Source: an uncultured Caulobacterales bacterium
GTDB taxonomy: Bacteria; Pseudomonadota; Alphaproteobacteria; Caulobacterales; Maricaulaceae
Length of the DNA: 64,000 bases
NCBI GenBank assembly: GCA_947503715.1
Contig: CANNER010000004.1
Location: 1-64,000 of the forward strand
Reading direction: 5' to 3'
Below, in pieces: positions 27,357 through 36,175 of this stretch (position 1 is its first letter; each line of letters starts with the position of its first letter). A program made the translations under genes and the position numbers. Below the pieces are notes generated by a model. That model worked only from the letters and a program-made list of their open reading frames with translations. It was not told where the DNA came from and ran no database searches.

Positions 27357-29078
27357 TTAAGCTCCTACCGCTTTAAGGGTGGGTCGTGGCTTTGATGCAG
27401 CGATGTAAGCTTGTGTCTGGGCCTGTCCGACTGATCCATTTTCGACGATGAGAAGTTGAGATGTAGCCCGAATGAGTTTCAAGTCATGCGTGGCGACAAC
27501 AACGAGTGTTCCTGCCTTTGCAACAGCATGGAGGCGATTAATGATCTGATGAGCGGAAGCTGGATCGAGATTAGCTGTCGGCTCGTCGAGGAGTAAGAGG
27601 ACCGGCTTACCAAATAACGCACGGGCCATGCCGATCATCTGACGTTGGCCTGCGGAAAGTGACCCGACCCCTGGAACACCAACCTGTGTCTCATATCCCT
27701 GTGGTAGAGCCAGAATCATCTCGTGCGCTCCAGCAACTTTAGCCGCCGCGATAATATTATTCGGCTCCACGTCTTTCATACGCGAGATGTTTTCCGCAAC
27801 TGTCCCCGGGAGGAGTTCAACATCCTGCGGCAGGTAGCCGACATATTGCCCGCGATCCGCCGGGGCCCAATCGTGCAGTTCACGTCCGCCCAGTTTAACT
27901 GCGCCGCCATGCGGTGACCACGCGCCTGAAATCGTCTGAAGAAGTGAGGATTTTCCAGCTCCATTCGGCCCAATAATGCCGATCATTTGAGGAGCATCTA
28001 CTTCGAACATAAACGGGCGCAAGATAGGAGCATCCGTGTCGGGAATACCAACGCTGAGGCGATCCAGCTTCAAGGCAGCGTCAGGACGGGGTAGCGGCGT
28101 GTACTCGGCAGATGTTTGCTCTTGAGAGATTGCAGGTAATATCTGGTTCCAAGCAGATTGAGCAGCGGCGACGCCACGCCAGCTCCCAACAATTTGATCA
28201 ATCGGACCAAGTGCGCGGGATAAAATGATGGACCCCGCGACAATGGCACCCGGTGAAACCTGTTGTGCAATAGCCAGCGCTCCACCTGCACCCAGAATTA
28301 GGATTTGAAGCGTCTGACGGCCCGAGCGTGTAATAGAGGAAAACTTACCCTCATGGGATGTCGCCCTGAGCGCGTGTTCGCGGGCTTCAGATTTTGTTGC
28401 CCGCCATTTTGTCAGCGCCGGACCGGACAAGCCCATAGAAACGATAGCCGAGCGTTGACGGGCCAGTCCGTTAACGAGAGAAAAGGCCTTCGCGCTTGTT
28501 TGGCTCGCCGCATCATTAGTCGCCCGATTTGTCATTTCCGCTATGACGGCAATCGTAAACAGGATGGCGCCACCCGCTAGACCAAGAAACCCGATCAATG
28601 GGTGAATGATAAACATGACCGCAAGGAAAAGCGGCGCGAAAGGCAGGTCGAAAAAGGGCAGAATGGTTTGATTGGCAAAAAACCCACGAATGCGTGAGAG
28701 AACGCGTAGGTCATTCGGCAAACGCCCGCCTGCATCATGACGGCGTTCGAAATTCGCGAATATGCGCTCGGAGAGCTCTTCTTCCAAACGCTCGGCAGCT
28801 AGAGCACAAATCCGGCGACGCCCAATTTCTGCAGCGGCATAGATACCCATCAAGAAGACCGCAATTACGGTCATCCAGATTAGCGTATCGTGCGAGCCTG
28901 ATGTTAGAATACGGTCATAGACCTGTAGCATGTAAAGCGGGGAGACCAGCAGCAATAAATTGCTGACGAGACTGAACCCCATAATGGGCCAGACAGTACC
29001 AGGTAATTCTCGGGACATGGATATGAACCACCCAATCAAGCCGGATTTATTCACCGTTGAAGTTTGCAATTTCGCCAT
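27357..29078 (-). CDS. Type I secretion ABC transporter (PrtD type)
   Basis: 573 residues from ATG 29078 with GAGAGAC upstream; the upstream extension is not supported. An N-terminal six-helix ABC transmembrane domain without the C39 peptidase-like extension is followed by a nucleotide-binding domain with Walker A GPNGAGKSSLL, signature LSAGQRQMIG and Walker B VLLLLDEPTAN. This PrtD-like class exports RTX proteins carrying an uncleaved C-terminal signal. An ECF-type promoter lies at 29147-29172, so this operon is expressed with, but separately from, the RTX gene upstream. Confidence 0.94.
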   Translation of the reverse strand: MAKLQTSTVNKSGLIGWFISMSRELPGTVWPIMGFSLVSNLLLLVSPLYMLQVYDRILTSGSHDTLIWMTVIAVFLMGIYAAAEIGRRRICALAAERLEEELSERIFANFERRHDAGGRLPNDLRVLSRIRGFFANQTILPFFDLPFAPLFLAVMFIIHPLIGFLGLAGGAILFTIAVIAEMTNRATNDAASQTSAKAFSLVNGLARQRSAIVSMGLSGPALTKWRATKSEAREHALRATSHEGKFSSITRSGRQTLQILILGAGGALAIAQQVSPGAIVAGSIILSRALGPIDQIVGSWRGVAAAQSAWNQILPAISQEQTSAEYTPLPRPDAALKLDRLSVGIPDTDAPILRPFMFEVDAPQMIGIIGPNGAGKSSLLQTISGAWSPHGGAVKLGGRELHDWAPADRGQYVGYLPQDVELLPGTVAENISRMKDVEPNNIIAAAKVAGAHEMILALPQGYETQVGVPGVGSLSAGQRQMIGMARALFGKPVLLLLDEPTANLDPASAHQIINRLHAVAKAGTLVVVATHDLKLIRATSQLLIVENGSVGQAQTQAYIAASKPRPTLKAVGA

Positions 29079-29146
29079 GACGGTCTCTCTCTTTGTCAAT
29101 TCGATGCGCGCACTGGACCACTTTAACCAAAGCGGCTCATCTTTCC

Positions 29147-29172
29147 GTCGCACCAGCCAAAGGAAAGGTTCA
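29147..29172 (-). promoter_or_regulatory. ECF-type promoter of the secretion operon
   Basis: On the minus strand: TGAACCTT, 14 bases, CGAC. It ends about 69 bp before the ABC start codon. Same -35, spacing and -10 as sites at 34799, 36149 and 38197 (the last with one mismatch), and it shares the spacer TGGCTGG with the RTX promoter. Confidence 0.7.
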
Positions 29173-29202
29173 AAACAGAACTGAAATTTTCAGATATTCA
29201 TA

Positions 29203-29240
29203 CAAAAAAGACCGGCTCCGGGGGCGCATTCCGGAGCCGG
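29203..29240 (-). terminator. Intrinsic terminator after RTX gene
   Basis: Perfect 10-bp stem CCGGCTCCGG/CCGGAGCCGG (29212-29221 and 29231-29240) with a 9-base loop, followed on the minus strand by a run of T. It ends the RTX transcript before the separately promoted ABC operon. Confidence 0.88.
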
Positions 29241-29318
29241 CCTGAACGAACCCACCAAGAGAGAGACCGGCAGGTCCGCTCCCCCTTGTTCGGGGAAGCT
29301 TTTTATTACTTTCGCAAA

Positions 29319-32300
29319 TTACGCGATTTCGAAGAGTTCCTGGGCAATAAACGCCTCAAATTCATCTTCTAATGCGATAGCGAAACTATCCGCTGCGAAT
29401 GTTGAGTTACCTTCAAGGCTTTGGGCTGAAGCAGGTTGCGTAACATTCATAAGGGATGCGTCATCAACGGAGAGAGACTGTACAACAGCGGCGTCCAACT
29501 GACTGGACTCTGCCATCGGGCCTGATGGTGCCGATGTAATCGGTGCACCATCCTGACCAATGACTTGCTCAATGCTGACCAAAGTATCGACCTGAATGTC
29601 CTCGACAAAGACGTCTCCGTCTCCTGTATCGGCCATCGGGTCCATTGTATCGCCATTCACGTCACCGCCGGCATCGACGATGAAGTCCTGAACGACCCCA
29701 CCATTTTCGCCGCGCGGCGCATTGTGCAGATGGATCGAGGAGAACGGTCCGACCGGGGTCAGCTCGCTTGTCGAGATACCCGCAACCTCCAGCGTGCCGG
29801 AGTAAGTGGCGTTACCTTCCGCATCAATCACGATAGTGACTGTAGCTTCACCTGTCGCTTCGGAGTCAGAGGCACCATTTGGTTCCTGCGCGCCGTCAAG
29901 TGACGCTTCGAGAACCAGAGTCCGGACGCCGTCCACTGTTTCATCGCTGACCACTGTATCAAGTTGTCCGCGGATTTCGCCGCCGCCAAACTCTTGCGTG
30001 TGGATGTTAAAGTAGAGGTTCCCGGCATCTGCCGCTGCGATAAAGGCAGCATCATTTGCGACTTCAGCTTCGGTAACTTCGACAGAGAAGCCGAGTTCAC
30101 GCGTGGCTGTACCGTTTCCGTCTGCGTCGAGTTCGACAATAACAGGAACGCTTGACGTTGTGTAATCCACTGTGTCGAAGCCTTCGCCACCATCATAGAT
30201 GTCTTCGCCGCCGGTCCAGATGATCGTATCGTCACCCTCGCCTGCTTCGATGACGTTCTCGCCGCCATTACCGCGGATGACATCGTCTTGGGCTGTACCA
30301 ATAACATTCTCAATTGACGTGAGTGTCTCATTGACCATGCCATAGCTGGCTGTTCCCGCACCGAGGTCCACAGTGACGCCCACACCGATATTGGAGTGGT
30401 CAGCTGTGTCGATACCTTCACCACCATCCAACGTGTCTTGGCCACCGCCACCGCGCAGGACGTCATTGCCGTCACCACCGATAAGCGTGTCATTACCAGC
30501 ACCCCCATCAAGCAGGTCGTCGCCGAATCCACCTTCGATCGTATCATTCCCATTTCCACCAAAGAGTTCATCATCTCCGCCGAAGATGGCACGGTCCACG
30601 AGAATGCGCAGGACGAGTTGCTGTCCGCCATTCAGAGTGAAGTCGCCAACAGCCGGATCAATCACAGTTCCTGCAGCTGTTGTGCCGCCAAGAATATTTA
30701 TCGGGCCGCCATCAAGATTGCCTTCGGAGCCGTTAAAGCCTGGGTGAACCGTTACAACACCGTTTTCAGTGATGCCCGTATTTGGACCCATCTGGTTTAG
30801 GAAGGCTGCATCCAGTTCCGTGTTCACCTCAGTTCCGGCATCCAGCACATCCGATCCGAAGCGCAGAATTTCAACTGGGCCGAGGAAAGAACCATCTGAT
30901 GAGAAGATCGGATCCGTCAATGGGTTACCCGGAGACGCCAGGAAAGCATCATTGGATGGAATGACCATAGTGGCCCAGACAAAGTTACCGACACCAACAT
31001 CGTCAGGATTGACATTGATTGTAAAGGTCGCTGTCTCGCCTGGATCGATGGGTCCGGGTGCGCCCTGTCCCAGTCCGAAGACTGTCGCATCGACACCATT
31101 GCGTCCGGCCAGTTGGCTGAACTCTGTCGCAAGTGCATTGACGTTTCCGTCTTCTGCTAAACGCTCCAGACCGGTACTGACGGCGCCGCCACGGTCATAG
31201 AGGTCGAAATCGGAATTGGCAGCATCTTGGAAGCCGAACCAAACAGGCGTGAGGAAGGTTCCGCCTTCTCCGAGTGTGTTCTCGACAGAGATAGTGATTG
31301 TCTCACCGTCGCCGATTGCATCACCGCGGATGAAGTCGTCACCGTCGCCACCCCGGATAACATCGGAGCCATCACCACCTGCGAGCAGGTTGTCATTGGC
31401 ATCACCCGTGATGACATCATCCTGAGCCGTACCAATCACGTTTTCAACGTTAACGATCGTTTCAGCTTCGACCATGCCGTAGGACGCGTTACCTGTTTCA
31501 AGGTTTATGTCGATACCGAGGCCGATATTACCGAAATCGGCTGTATCAACACCGTCGCCACCATCAAGTGAGTCTTGGCCACCGCCACCAATCAAGGTGT
31601 CGTCACCGGTTCCACCGATCAGCGTGTCGTTGCCGGCACCACCTGAAAGCGTGTCATTTCCGGCACCACCGTCAAGCACGTTATCGCCTTCATCACCTGT
31701 CAAACGGTCATCACCCGTAAAGCCGGTGAGATTTTCGAAGTTTGTGGATGTCTCTTCAATCGTCGTGCCGTTCGGCGCAACATAGATAGCAGAGTCTGTC
31801 GAGAGGTTTGCGTCCACGTTACGTCCGATGCCTTCGAATGTCAGCGTGTCATTGCCTTCGCCGCCATCGAGAACATCAAAGCCCCCGCCGCCACCAACAA
31901 TATCATCGCCAGAGCCACCAAAGAGTGTGTCATTACCGGCGCCGCCCAAGAGAACATCATCACCCGCACCGCCATCGACAGATTGCGATCCAGCCGCTGG
32001 GGCCAGTTGGTCATCATTCTCGGACAGAATCACGTTCTCAATTGAGATGAGAGTGTCAACGCTTTCAACTTCGGCAAAGACGTCACCGTCTTCCGTGTTA
32101 CCGTTCACGTCACCGCCTGCATCCTGAACGATATCCTGTAAAACAGGTCCGTTCTGCCCCGCAGGGGCATTGTGAAGATGGATCGCGGAGAACGGTCCGA
32201 CCGGTATCAGTTCAGAGACACCAATACCATCAACATCCAAAGTGGAGCTGTAGGTTGCGTTACCTTCAGCATCGACGGTGATCCTGACTTGACCAACACC

Positions 32301-34709
32301 TGTTGCGATGGAGTCAGACGCATTATTTGGCTCTTGCGCGCCATCAAGAGCGGCATCCAAAACAATCGTACGAACACCATCAACTGTCTCATCTGAGCTC
32401 ACCGATAACTGTCCGCGAATTTCGCCCCCGGGGAAGTCGTTCGTATGAATGTTGAAGTAGAGATTTCCAGCTTCGGCCGCTGCAACGAATGCTGCATCAT
32501 CTGCAACTTCAGCGTCCACAACTTGTACACCAAATCCGAGTTCGCGTGTTGCAGTTCCGTTTCCGTTTTCGTCAAGCTCGACGATAACCGGAGCAGAAGA
32601 CGTCGTATAATCAACTGTGTCGTTACCTTCACCACCGTCCAATACGTCGTCACCACCCGTCCAGATAATTGTATCATCTCCGGCTCCGGCTTCGATAACG
32701 TTTTCTCCGCCATTACCGCGAATTATGTCGTTATTTTCGGATCCGACAGCGTTTTCAAAGTTTGAAATCGTATCTGTTTCGATGACTTCGGCAAAAACAT
32801 TTCCATCACCTGTATCGGATTCTTCGGATTGCGCGACACCATTAATGTCTCCGCCTGCATCTTGAATGATATCAACAACAACAGGACCGTTCACGCCAGC
32901 CGGAGCATTATGCAAGTGGATGGCCGAGAAGCCAGCCACAGGCATAAGTTCGGATGTCGAGATACCTGTGACGTCAAGTTCTGTGGAATAAGTTGCATTG
33001 CCTTCAGCATCAAAGACAAATGTGACTGTCGCAGAACCGGTCGCATCTGAATCGGAGGAGTCATTGGGTTCCTGCGATGCATCAAGTGACGCCGATAATA
33101 CGAGTGTACGGACGCCGTCCACAGTTTCATCAGAAACGATTGTGTCGAGTTGACCACGAATTTCACCACCCCCAAATTCGGTTGTGTGAATATTGAAGTA
33201 GAGGTTTCCAGCTTCAGCTTCGGTTTGCAAATTACCGGAAAGGGCCGGGTTCAACATGCCGTCAATTTCGACAGCAGCATCTTCAAAATCAATTCCAAAT
33301 CCGACTTCGCGTACGGCTGTACCCCCGCCCAAATCGATATCCACACCAACAGAAGATGTTTCATAATCGAGTGTATCTACACCTTCGCCGCCATCCAGTG
33401 TATCTTCGCCACCGGACCAGATGATCGTGTCATCACCTGCTGCGCCTTCGATCACATTGACGTTTCCGTCGCCGCGCAGGCTATCATTATTATCAGATCC
33501 GAGAAGGTTCTCAAAGTTTGTGAACGTCTCATTGACCATGCCATAGCTGGCTGTTCCGTCACCAAGGTTAGCTGTGACACCGACACCGATACCCTGGAAA
33601 GAGTTCGTGTCATTGCCTTCGCCGCCGTCAAGAACGTCGACACCGCCGCCGCCCGCGATCAAATCATCACCTGCACCGCCTTCAATTACGTTGGCCGCTG
33701 CACCTGTTGCGGTCAAAACGTCGTCGTTATCTGACCCGCGTAGATTTTCGATGCCTGTGAAGGTCTCATCGACCATGCCGTAGCTGGCTGTACCCGTTCC
33801 GTCCGCATTTACAGTGGCTGTGACACCAACACCAATACCTTCGAACGAGTTCGTATCGATACCTTCGCCGCCATCGATAATATCGACGCCGCCGCGACCC
33901 GCCAAAATATCGTCACCTGCGCCGCCTTCAAGGATGTTGGCAGAGCCATCACCTGTCAAAACGTCGTCATTGCTGGATCCACGTAAGTTTTCAATATTTG
34001 TGAAAGTCTCACTGACACCACCATAAGACGCTGTACCATCGGCAATGCTAGCTGTGACACCCTGTCCGATATCTGCAAAAGAGTTTGTATCGTTGCCGGT
34101 TCCACCATCAATAGCATCCGTTCCCGGGCCACCGGCCAGAACATCATCGCCAGACCCACCACGCAATGTGTCATTTCCAGCCGCGCCGGAAAGCGTATCA
34201 TTACCAGCCAGACCATTGATTTCATCACCGCCACCTAGGCCGTTAATCGTGTCATCACCATCGGTCCCGGTCAGGAGGTCAGGTCCTTCTGTCGGCGCAT
34301 TGGCGACGGGTAGAACAACATCAGTGTCATCATCATTGCCGCCACCGGATACCGCCAGTGCGATCCCGCCAACAACGGCTGCACCTGCAAGCAGTAAAAG
34401 CGCGCCATCGCCATCCGTTAAGTTTGCAACCGCCTCTGGCGTCAGAATAAAGCGTCCGGCATTTTCCACAAAACTATCCTCACCGAGAATAGTGACGCTT
34501 CCGTCTTTCAATGTGATTTCCAAACGTCCATCATCAAGACGGCGCACGGAGTCCACCGTATTTAGTTGTTCAACATCCACCATTTGCGATGTTGTGTCAG
34601 CGGCCTGAGCCTCTGACGTCAGTGCAACAGCGCCAGCGGCGGCTGCCAGTGCGGCTTTTGTGGCAGTTTTGCCAGCCTTATTCTTACCTGTGTTTATCTT
34701 GGTCGTCAT
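29319..34709 (-). CDS. Giant RTX surface protein with CHRD and spondin-type domains
   Basis: 1,796 residues from ATG 34709 (GGAGAG upstream). The N-terminal about 45 residues look like a signal or anchor-like Ala-rich segment. A BapA-like small domain follows (RRLDDGRLEITLKDGSVTIL), then a hydrophobic stretch at about 102-122. RTX calcium-binding nonapeptides (GGSGDDVLAGG type) begin near 142 and recur throughout. Three CHRD-like modules lie near 500-616, 748-866 and 1563-1690, each with NLYFNIHT, GGEIRGQL and IHLHNAPAG. A spondin-N-like domain spans about 1130-1370 (FLTPVWFGFQDA, MVIPSNDAF, DVLDAGTEVN, VTVHPGFNG). The C-terminus is acidic and hydrophobic (EDEFEAFIAQELFEIA), as in uncleaved type I signals. 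It is the likely substrate of the exporter next door and probably acts in adhesion or matrix formation; that role is inferred. Confidence 0.9.
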   Translation of the reverse strand: MTTKINTGKNKAGKTATKAALAAAAGAVALTSEAQAADTTSQMVDVEQLNTVDSVRRLDDGRLEITLKDGSVTILGEDSFVENAGRFILTPEAVANLTDGDGALLLLAGAAVVGGIALAVSGGGNDDDTDVVLPVANAPTEGPDLLTGTDGDDTINGLGGGDEINGLAGNDTLSGAAGNDTLRGGSGDDVLAGGPGTDAIDGGTGNDTNSFADIGQGVTASIADGTASYGGVSETFTNIENLRGSSNDDVLTGDGSANILEGGAGDDILAGRGGVDIIDGGEGIDTNSFEGIGVGVTATVNADGTGTASYGMVDETFTGIENLRGSDNDDVLTATGAAANVIEGGAGDDLIAGGGGVDVLDGGEGNDTNSFQGIGVGVTANLGDGTASYGMVNETFTNFENLLGSDNNDSLRGDGNVNVIEGAAGDDTIIWSGGEDTLDGGEGVDTLDYETSSVGVDIDLGGGTAVREVGFGIDFEDAAVEIDGMLNPALSGNLQTEAEAGNLYFNIHTTEFGGGEIRGQLDTIVSDETVDGVRTLVLSASLDASQEPNDSSDSDATGSATVTFVFDAEGNATYSTELDVTGISTSELMPVAGFSAIHLHNAPAGVNGPVVVDIIQDAGGDINGVAQSEESDTGDGNVFAEVIETDTISNFENAVGSENNDIIRGNGGENVIEAGAGDDTIIWTGGDDVLDGGEGNDTVDYTTSSAPVIVELDENGNGTATRELGFGVQVVDAEVADDAAFVAAAEAGNLYFNIHTNDFPGGEIRGQLSVSSDETVDGVRTIVLDAALDGAQEPNNASDSIATGVGQVRITVDAEGNATYSSTLDVDGIGVSELIPVGPFSAIHLHNAPAGQNGPVLQDIVQDAGGDVNGNTEDGDVFAEVESVDTLISIENVILSENDDQLAPAAGSQSVDGGAGDDVLLGGAGNDTLFGGSGDDIVGGGGGFDVLDGGEGNDTLTFEGIGRNVDANLSTDSAIYVAPNGTTIEETSTNFENLTGFTGDDRLTGDEGDNVLDGGAGNDTLSGGAGNDTLIGGTGDDTLIGGGGQDSLDGGDGVDTADFGNIGLGIDINLETGNASYGMVEAETIVNVENVIGTAQDDVITGDANDNLLAGGDGSDVIRGGDGDDFIRGDAIGDGETITISVENTLGEGGTFLTPVWFGFQDAANSDFDLYDRGGAVSTGLERLAEDGNVNALATEFSQLAGRNGVDATVFGLGQGAPGPIDPGETATFTINVNPDDVGVGNFVWATMVIPSNDAFLASPGNPLTDPIFSSDGSFLGPVEILRFGSDVLDAGTEVNTELDAAFLNQMGPNTGITENGVVTVHPGFNGSEGNLDGGPINILGGTTAAGTVIDPAVGDFTLNGGQQLVLRILVDRAIFGGDDELFGGNGNDTIEGGFGDDLLDGGAGNDTLIGGDGNDVLRGGGGQDTLDGGEGIDTADHSNIGVGVTVDLGAGTASYGMVNETLTSIENVIGTAQDDVIRGNGGENVIEAGEGDDTIIWTGGEDIYDGGEGFDTVDYTTSSVPVIVELDADGNGTATRELGFSVEVTEAEVANDAAFIAAADAGNLYFNIHTQEFGGGEIRGQLDTVVSDETVDGVRTLVLEASLDGAQEPNGASDSEATGEATVTIVIDAEGNATYSGTLEVAGISTSELTPVGPFSSIHLHNAPRGENGGVVQDFIVDAGGDVNGDTMDPMADTGDGDVFVEDIQVDTLVSIEQVIGQDGAPITSAPSGPMAESSQLDAAVVQSLSVDDASLMNVTQPASAQSLEGNSTFAADSFAIALEDEFEAFIAQELFEIA

Positions 34710-34798
34710 GGGAGTCTCTCCAAAAGGGTACAATATTTTGTAGTGGTCAACTCATTGGGGGAGTTGGGAGGGAAGCGAGCCGACCACTACGCCTCTAT

Positions 34799-34824
34799 GT
34801 CGCGCCAGCCAGAAATAAGGTTCA
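34799..34824 (-). promoter_or_regulatory. ECF-type promoter of RTX gene
   Basis: Minus strand TGAACCTT, 14 bases, CGAC, about 90 bp before the RTX start. The spacer matches the ABC promoter closely (TGGCTGG). Confidence 0.7.
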
Positions 34825-34847
34825 AAAAGTATGAAAATTAAATCATA

Positions 34848-34875
34848 AAATAAAAAACCCGGCACGATGGCCGGG
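34848..34875 (-). terminator. Intrinsic terminator after peptidase gene
   Basis: Stem CCCGGC/GCCGGG (34858-34863 and 34870-34875), six-base loop, then TTTTTTATTTTA on the minus strand. It lies 29 bp past the subtilase stop codon. Confidence 0.85.
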
Positions 34876-34903
34876 TAATTTTAGATAATTCTAAACAGAG
34901 ATA

Positions 34904-36115
34904 TCAGGTGTCGCATTGCCCATAAGAAGTGATTAAACCATCCCCAAAAACAGGATCACGACCGCCCTCTCCCAAATCTTCAGTCATCTCGGCGAGATGA
35001 GAGCGTATATCATGGATCGAAATCTCCTCGCCCCTCTTTCTAACCGCCAAGCGCGCCGTTACGAAAGGCGCAGCGACAGATGTCCCCGAAATATACCGTC
35101 CACCCGTTCTTGTCGGGATATAGACGTCTACGCCAGGAGCCGCAAAATCAACATGTTGTCCACGCACGGCCTTTGGATAAATTTGACGCGCACTATCGAC
35201 TGCCGTAGCGGCGAGGACAGATTTTAAAGCTGCCGGATAGCGAGGTTGCGCATCCGGTCCATCATTTCCGACAGCGGCGACGACCACAACGCCTTTATCA
35301 GCAGCCAAATCAAAACCTTTTGCAAGAGCCTCATTATATGGTCCCGCAAGACTCACATTGATTAACGACACGTCTTCGCGAACCAACCAATCCAATGCTC
35401 GCAGCATCGGCTCAACACCTGAATATGTTACACCATTCAAGTCTTCTGCCACGACGGATGCAGCAAATAATTCCGCATTTTGTAAGCGCCCTTCACCAAC
35501 TAAGAGCTCTGCAACAGCTGTCCCGTGATTACGGGCCGCTTGACTGGCTTTGTCATTAACAAAACCTCGACGGTTAATGTTCGCATCCTGACGGCTCAAA
35601 GCCATTGGATCAACTTCGCCGTCAATCATACCGATACGCATGGTGACATCACACCCGTCCTCCGGCCAATCAATCAACTGATTTGCGTAGAGCCTCGGCT
35701 TGCTCGCGAAGGCTGGACCGGTTTCCAGTGGCCCACTTTGCAGCAGAAATTTGTGGTTTGCCTCGACCGTTGCGCGCGGCTGAAGTCTTTCCAGCTCAAG
35801 ACTCGCTTCCCGGGGATCAATGCCCGGTGGACAGTCAAAGGTCATAACCCAAAGCCCAAGACCCTTCAGGGCCTCCTTACGTTTGAGTTCATAACCCCAG
35901 CGCAAAGCAGATTGTTCAAGGTTGGTTGCCACATCAACGCTCGCCACAACCGCCACGACTTCTGAGCGATTTATAAGCGCCTCATCTTCGGCAACGGTCT
36001 CCACCGGAACCGAAACTTGTTGCGTCGATGCACAGGCAGGCAGGATAAATGCCAGACCCGTCAGCGTGATCAATTGAAATCCGGCTTTTAATTTTCTCTG
36101 GCAAGTGTGAGTCAT
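34904..36115 (-). CDS. Subtilisin-like (S8) serine protease, lipoprotein
   Basis: 403 residues. A lipoprotein signal with lipobox LPAC at about residue 28 anchors it to a membrane. The catalytic triad is visible: aspartate in RIGMIDGEVD, histidine in RNHGTAVAELLVG, serine in SGTSVAAPFV. The aspartate box is DGE rather than the usual DTG/DSG, a mild deviation. A propeptide-like region of about 120 residues lies between the lipobox and the catalytic domain. It has its own ECF-type promoter at 36149-36174 and a terminator after it. Placed between the RTX gene and the ECF operon, it is a candidate processor or remodeller of the exported protein; that is inference. Confidence 0.88.
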   Translation of the reverse strand: MTHTCQRKLKAGFQLITLTGLAFILPACASTQQVSVPVETVAEDEALINRSEVVAVVASVDVATNLEQSALRWGYELKRKEALKGLGLWVMTFDCPPGIDPREASLELERLQPRATVEANHKFLLQSGPLETGPAFASKPRLYANQLIDWPEDGCDVTMRIGMIDGEVDPMALSRQDANINRRGFVNDKASQAARNHGTAVAELLVGEGRLQNAELFAASVVAEDLNGVTYSGVEPMLRALDWLVREDVSLINVSLAGPYNEALAKGFDLAADKGVVVVAAVGNDGPDAQPRYPAALKSVLAATAVDSARQIYPKAVRGQHVDFAAPGVDVYIPTRTGGRYISGTSVAAPFVTARLAVRKRGEEISIHDIRSHLAEMTEDLGEGGRDPVFGDGLITSYGQCDT

Positions 36116-36148
36116 GATCAGCCTTTATCTTTGGTATTACAACCTTTT

Positions 36149-36174
36149 GTCGTTGGGCAAACGGCAAAGGTTCA
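36149..36174 (-). promoter_or_regulatory. ECF-type promoter of subtilase gene
   Basis: Minus strand TGAACCTT, 14 bases, CGAC, ending about 33 bp before the peptidase start. The spacer differs from the RTX and ABC sites, so the conserved ends are not just a recent duplication. Confidence 0.68.
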
Positions 36175-36175
36175 G

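Noticed and set aside
29600-34300. Possible DNA repeat array or CRISPR
   Set aside because: The repeats are in-frame RTX codons with protein-level periodicity, not identical DNA repeats with unique spacers.
29828-34608. Many long open frames on both strands across the RTX gene
   Set aside because: They come from the repetitive GC-biased codons of the RTX gene. They have serine/proline/threonine-rich nonsense composition, no ribosome binding sites and no domains.
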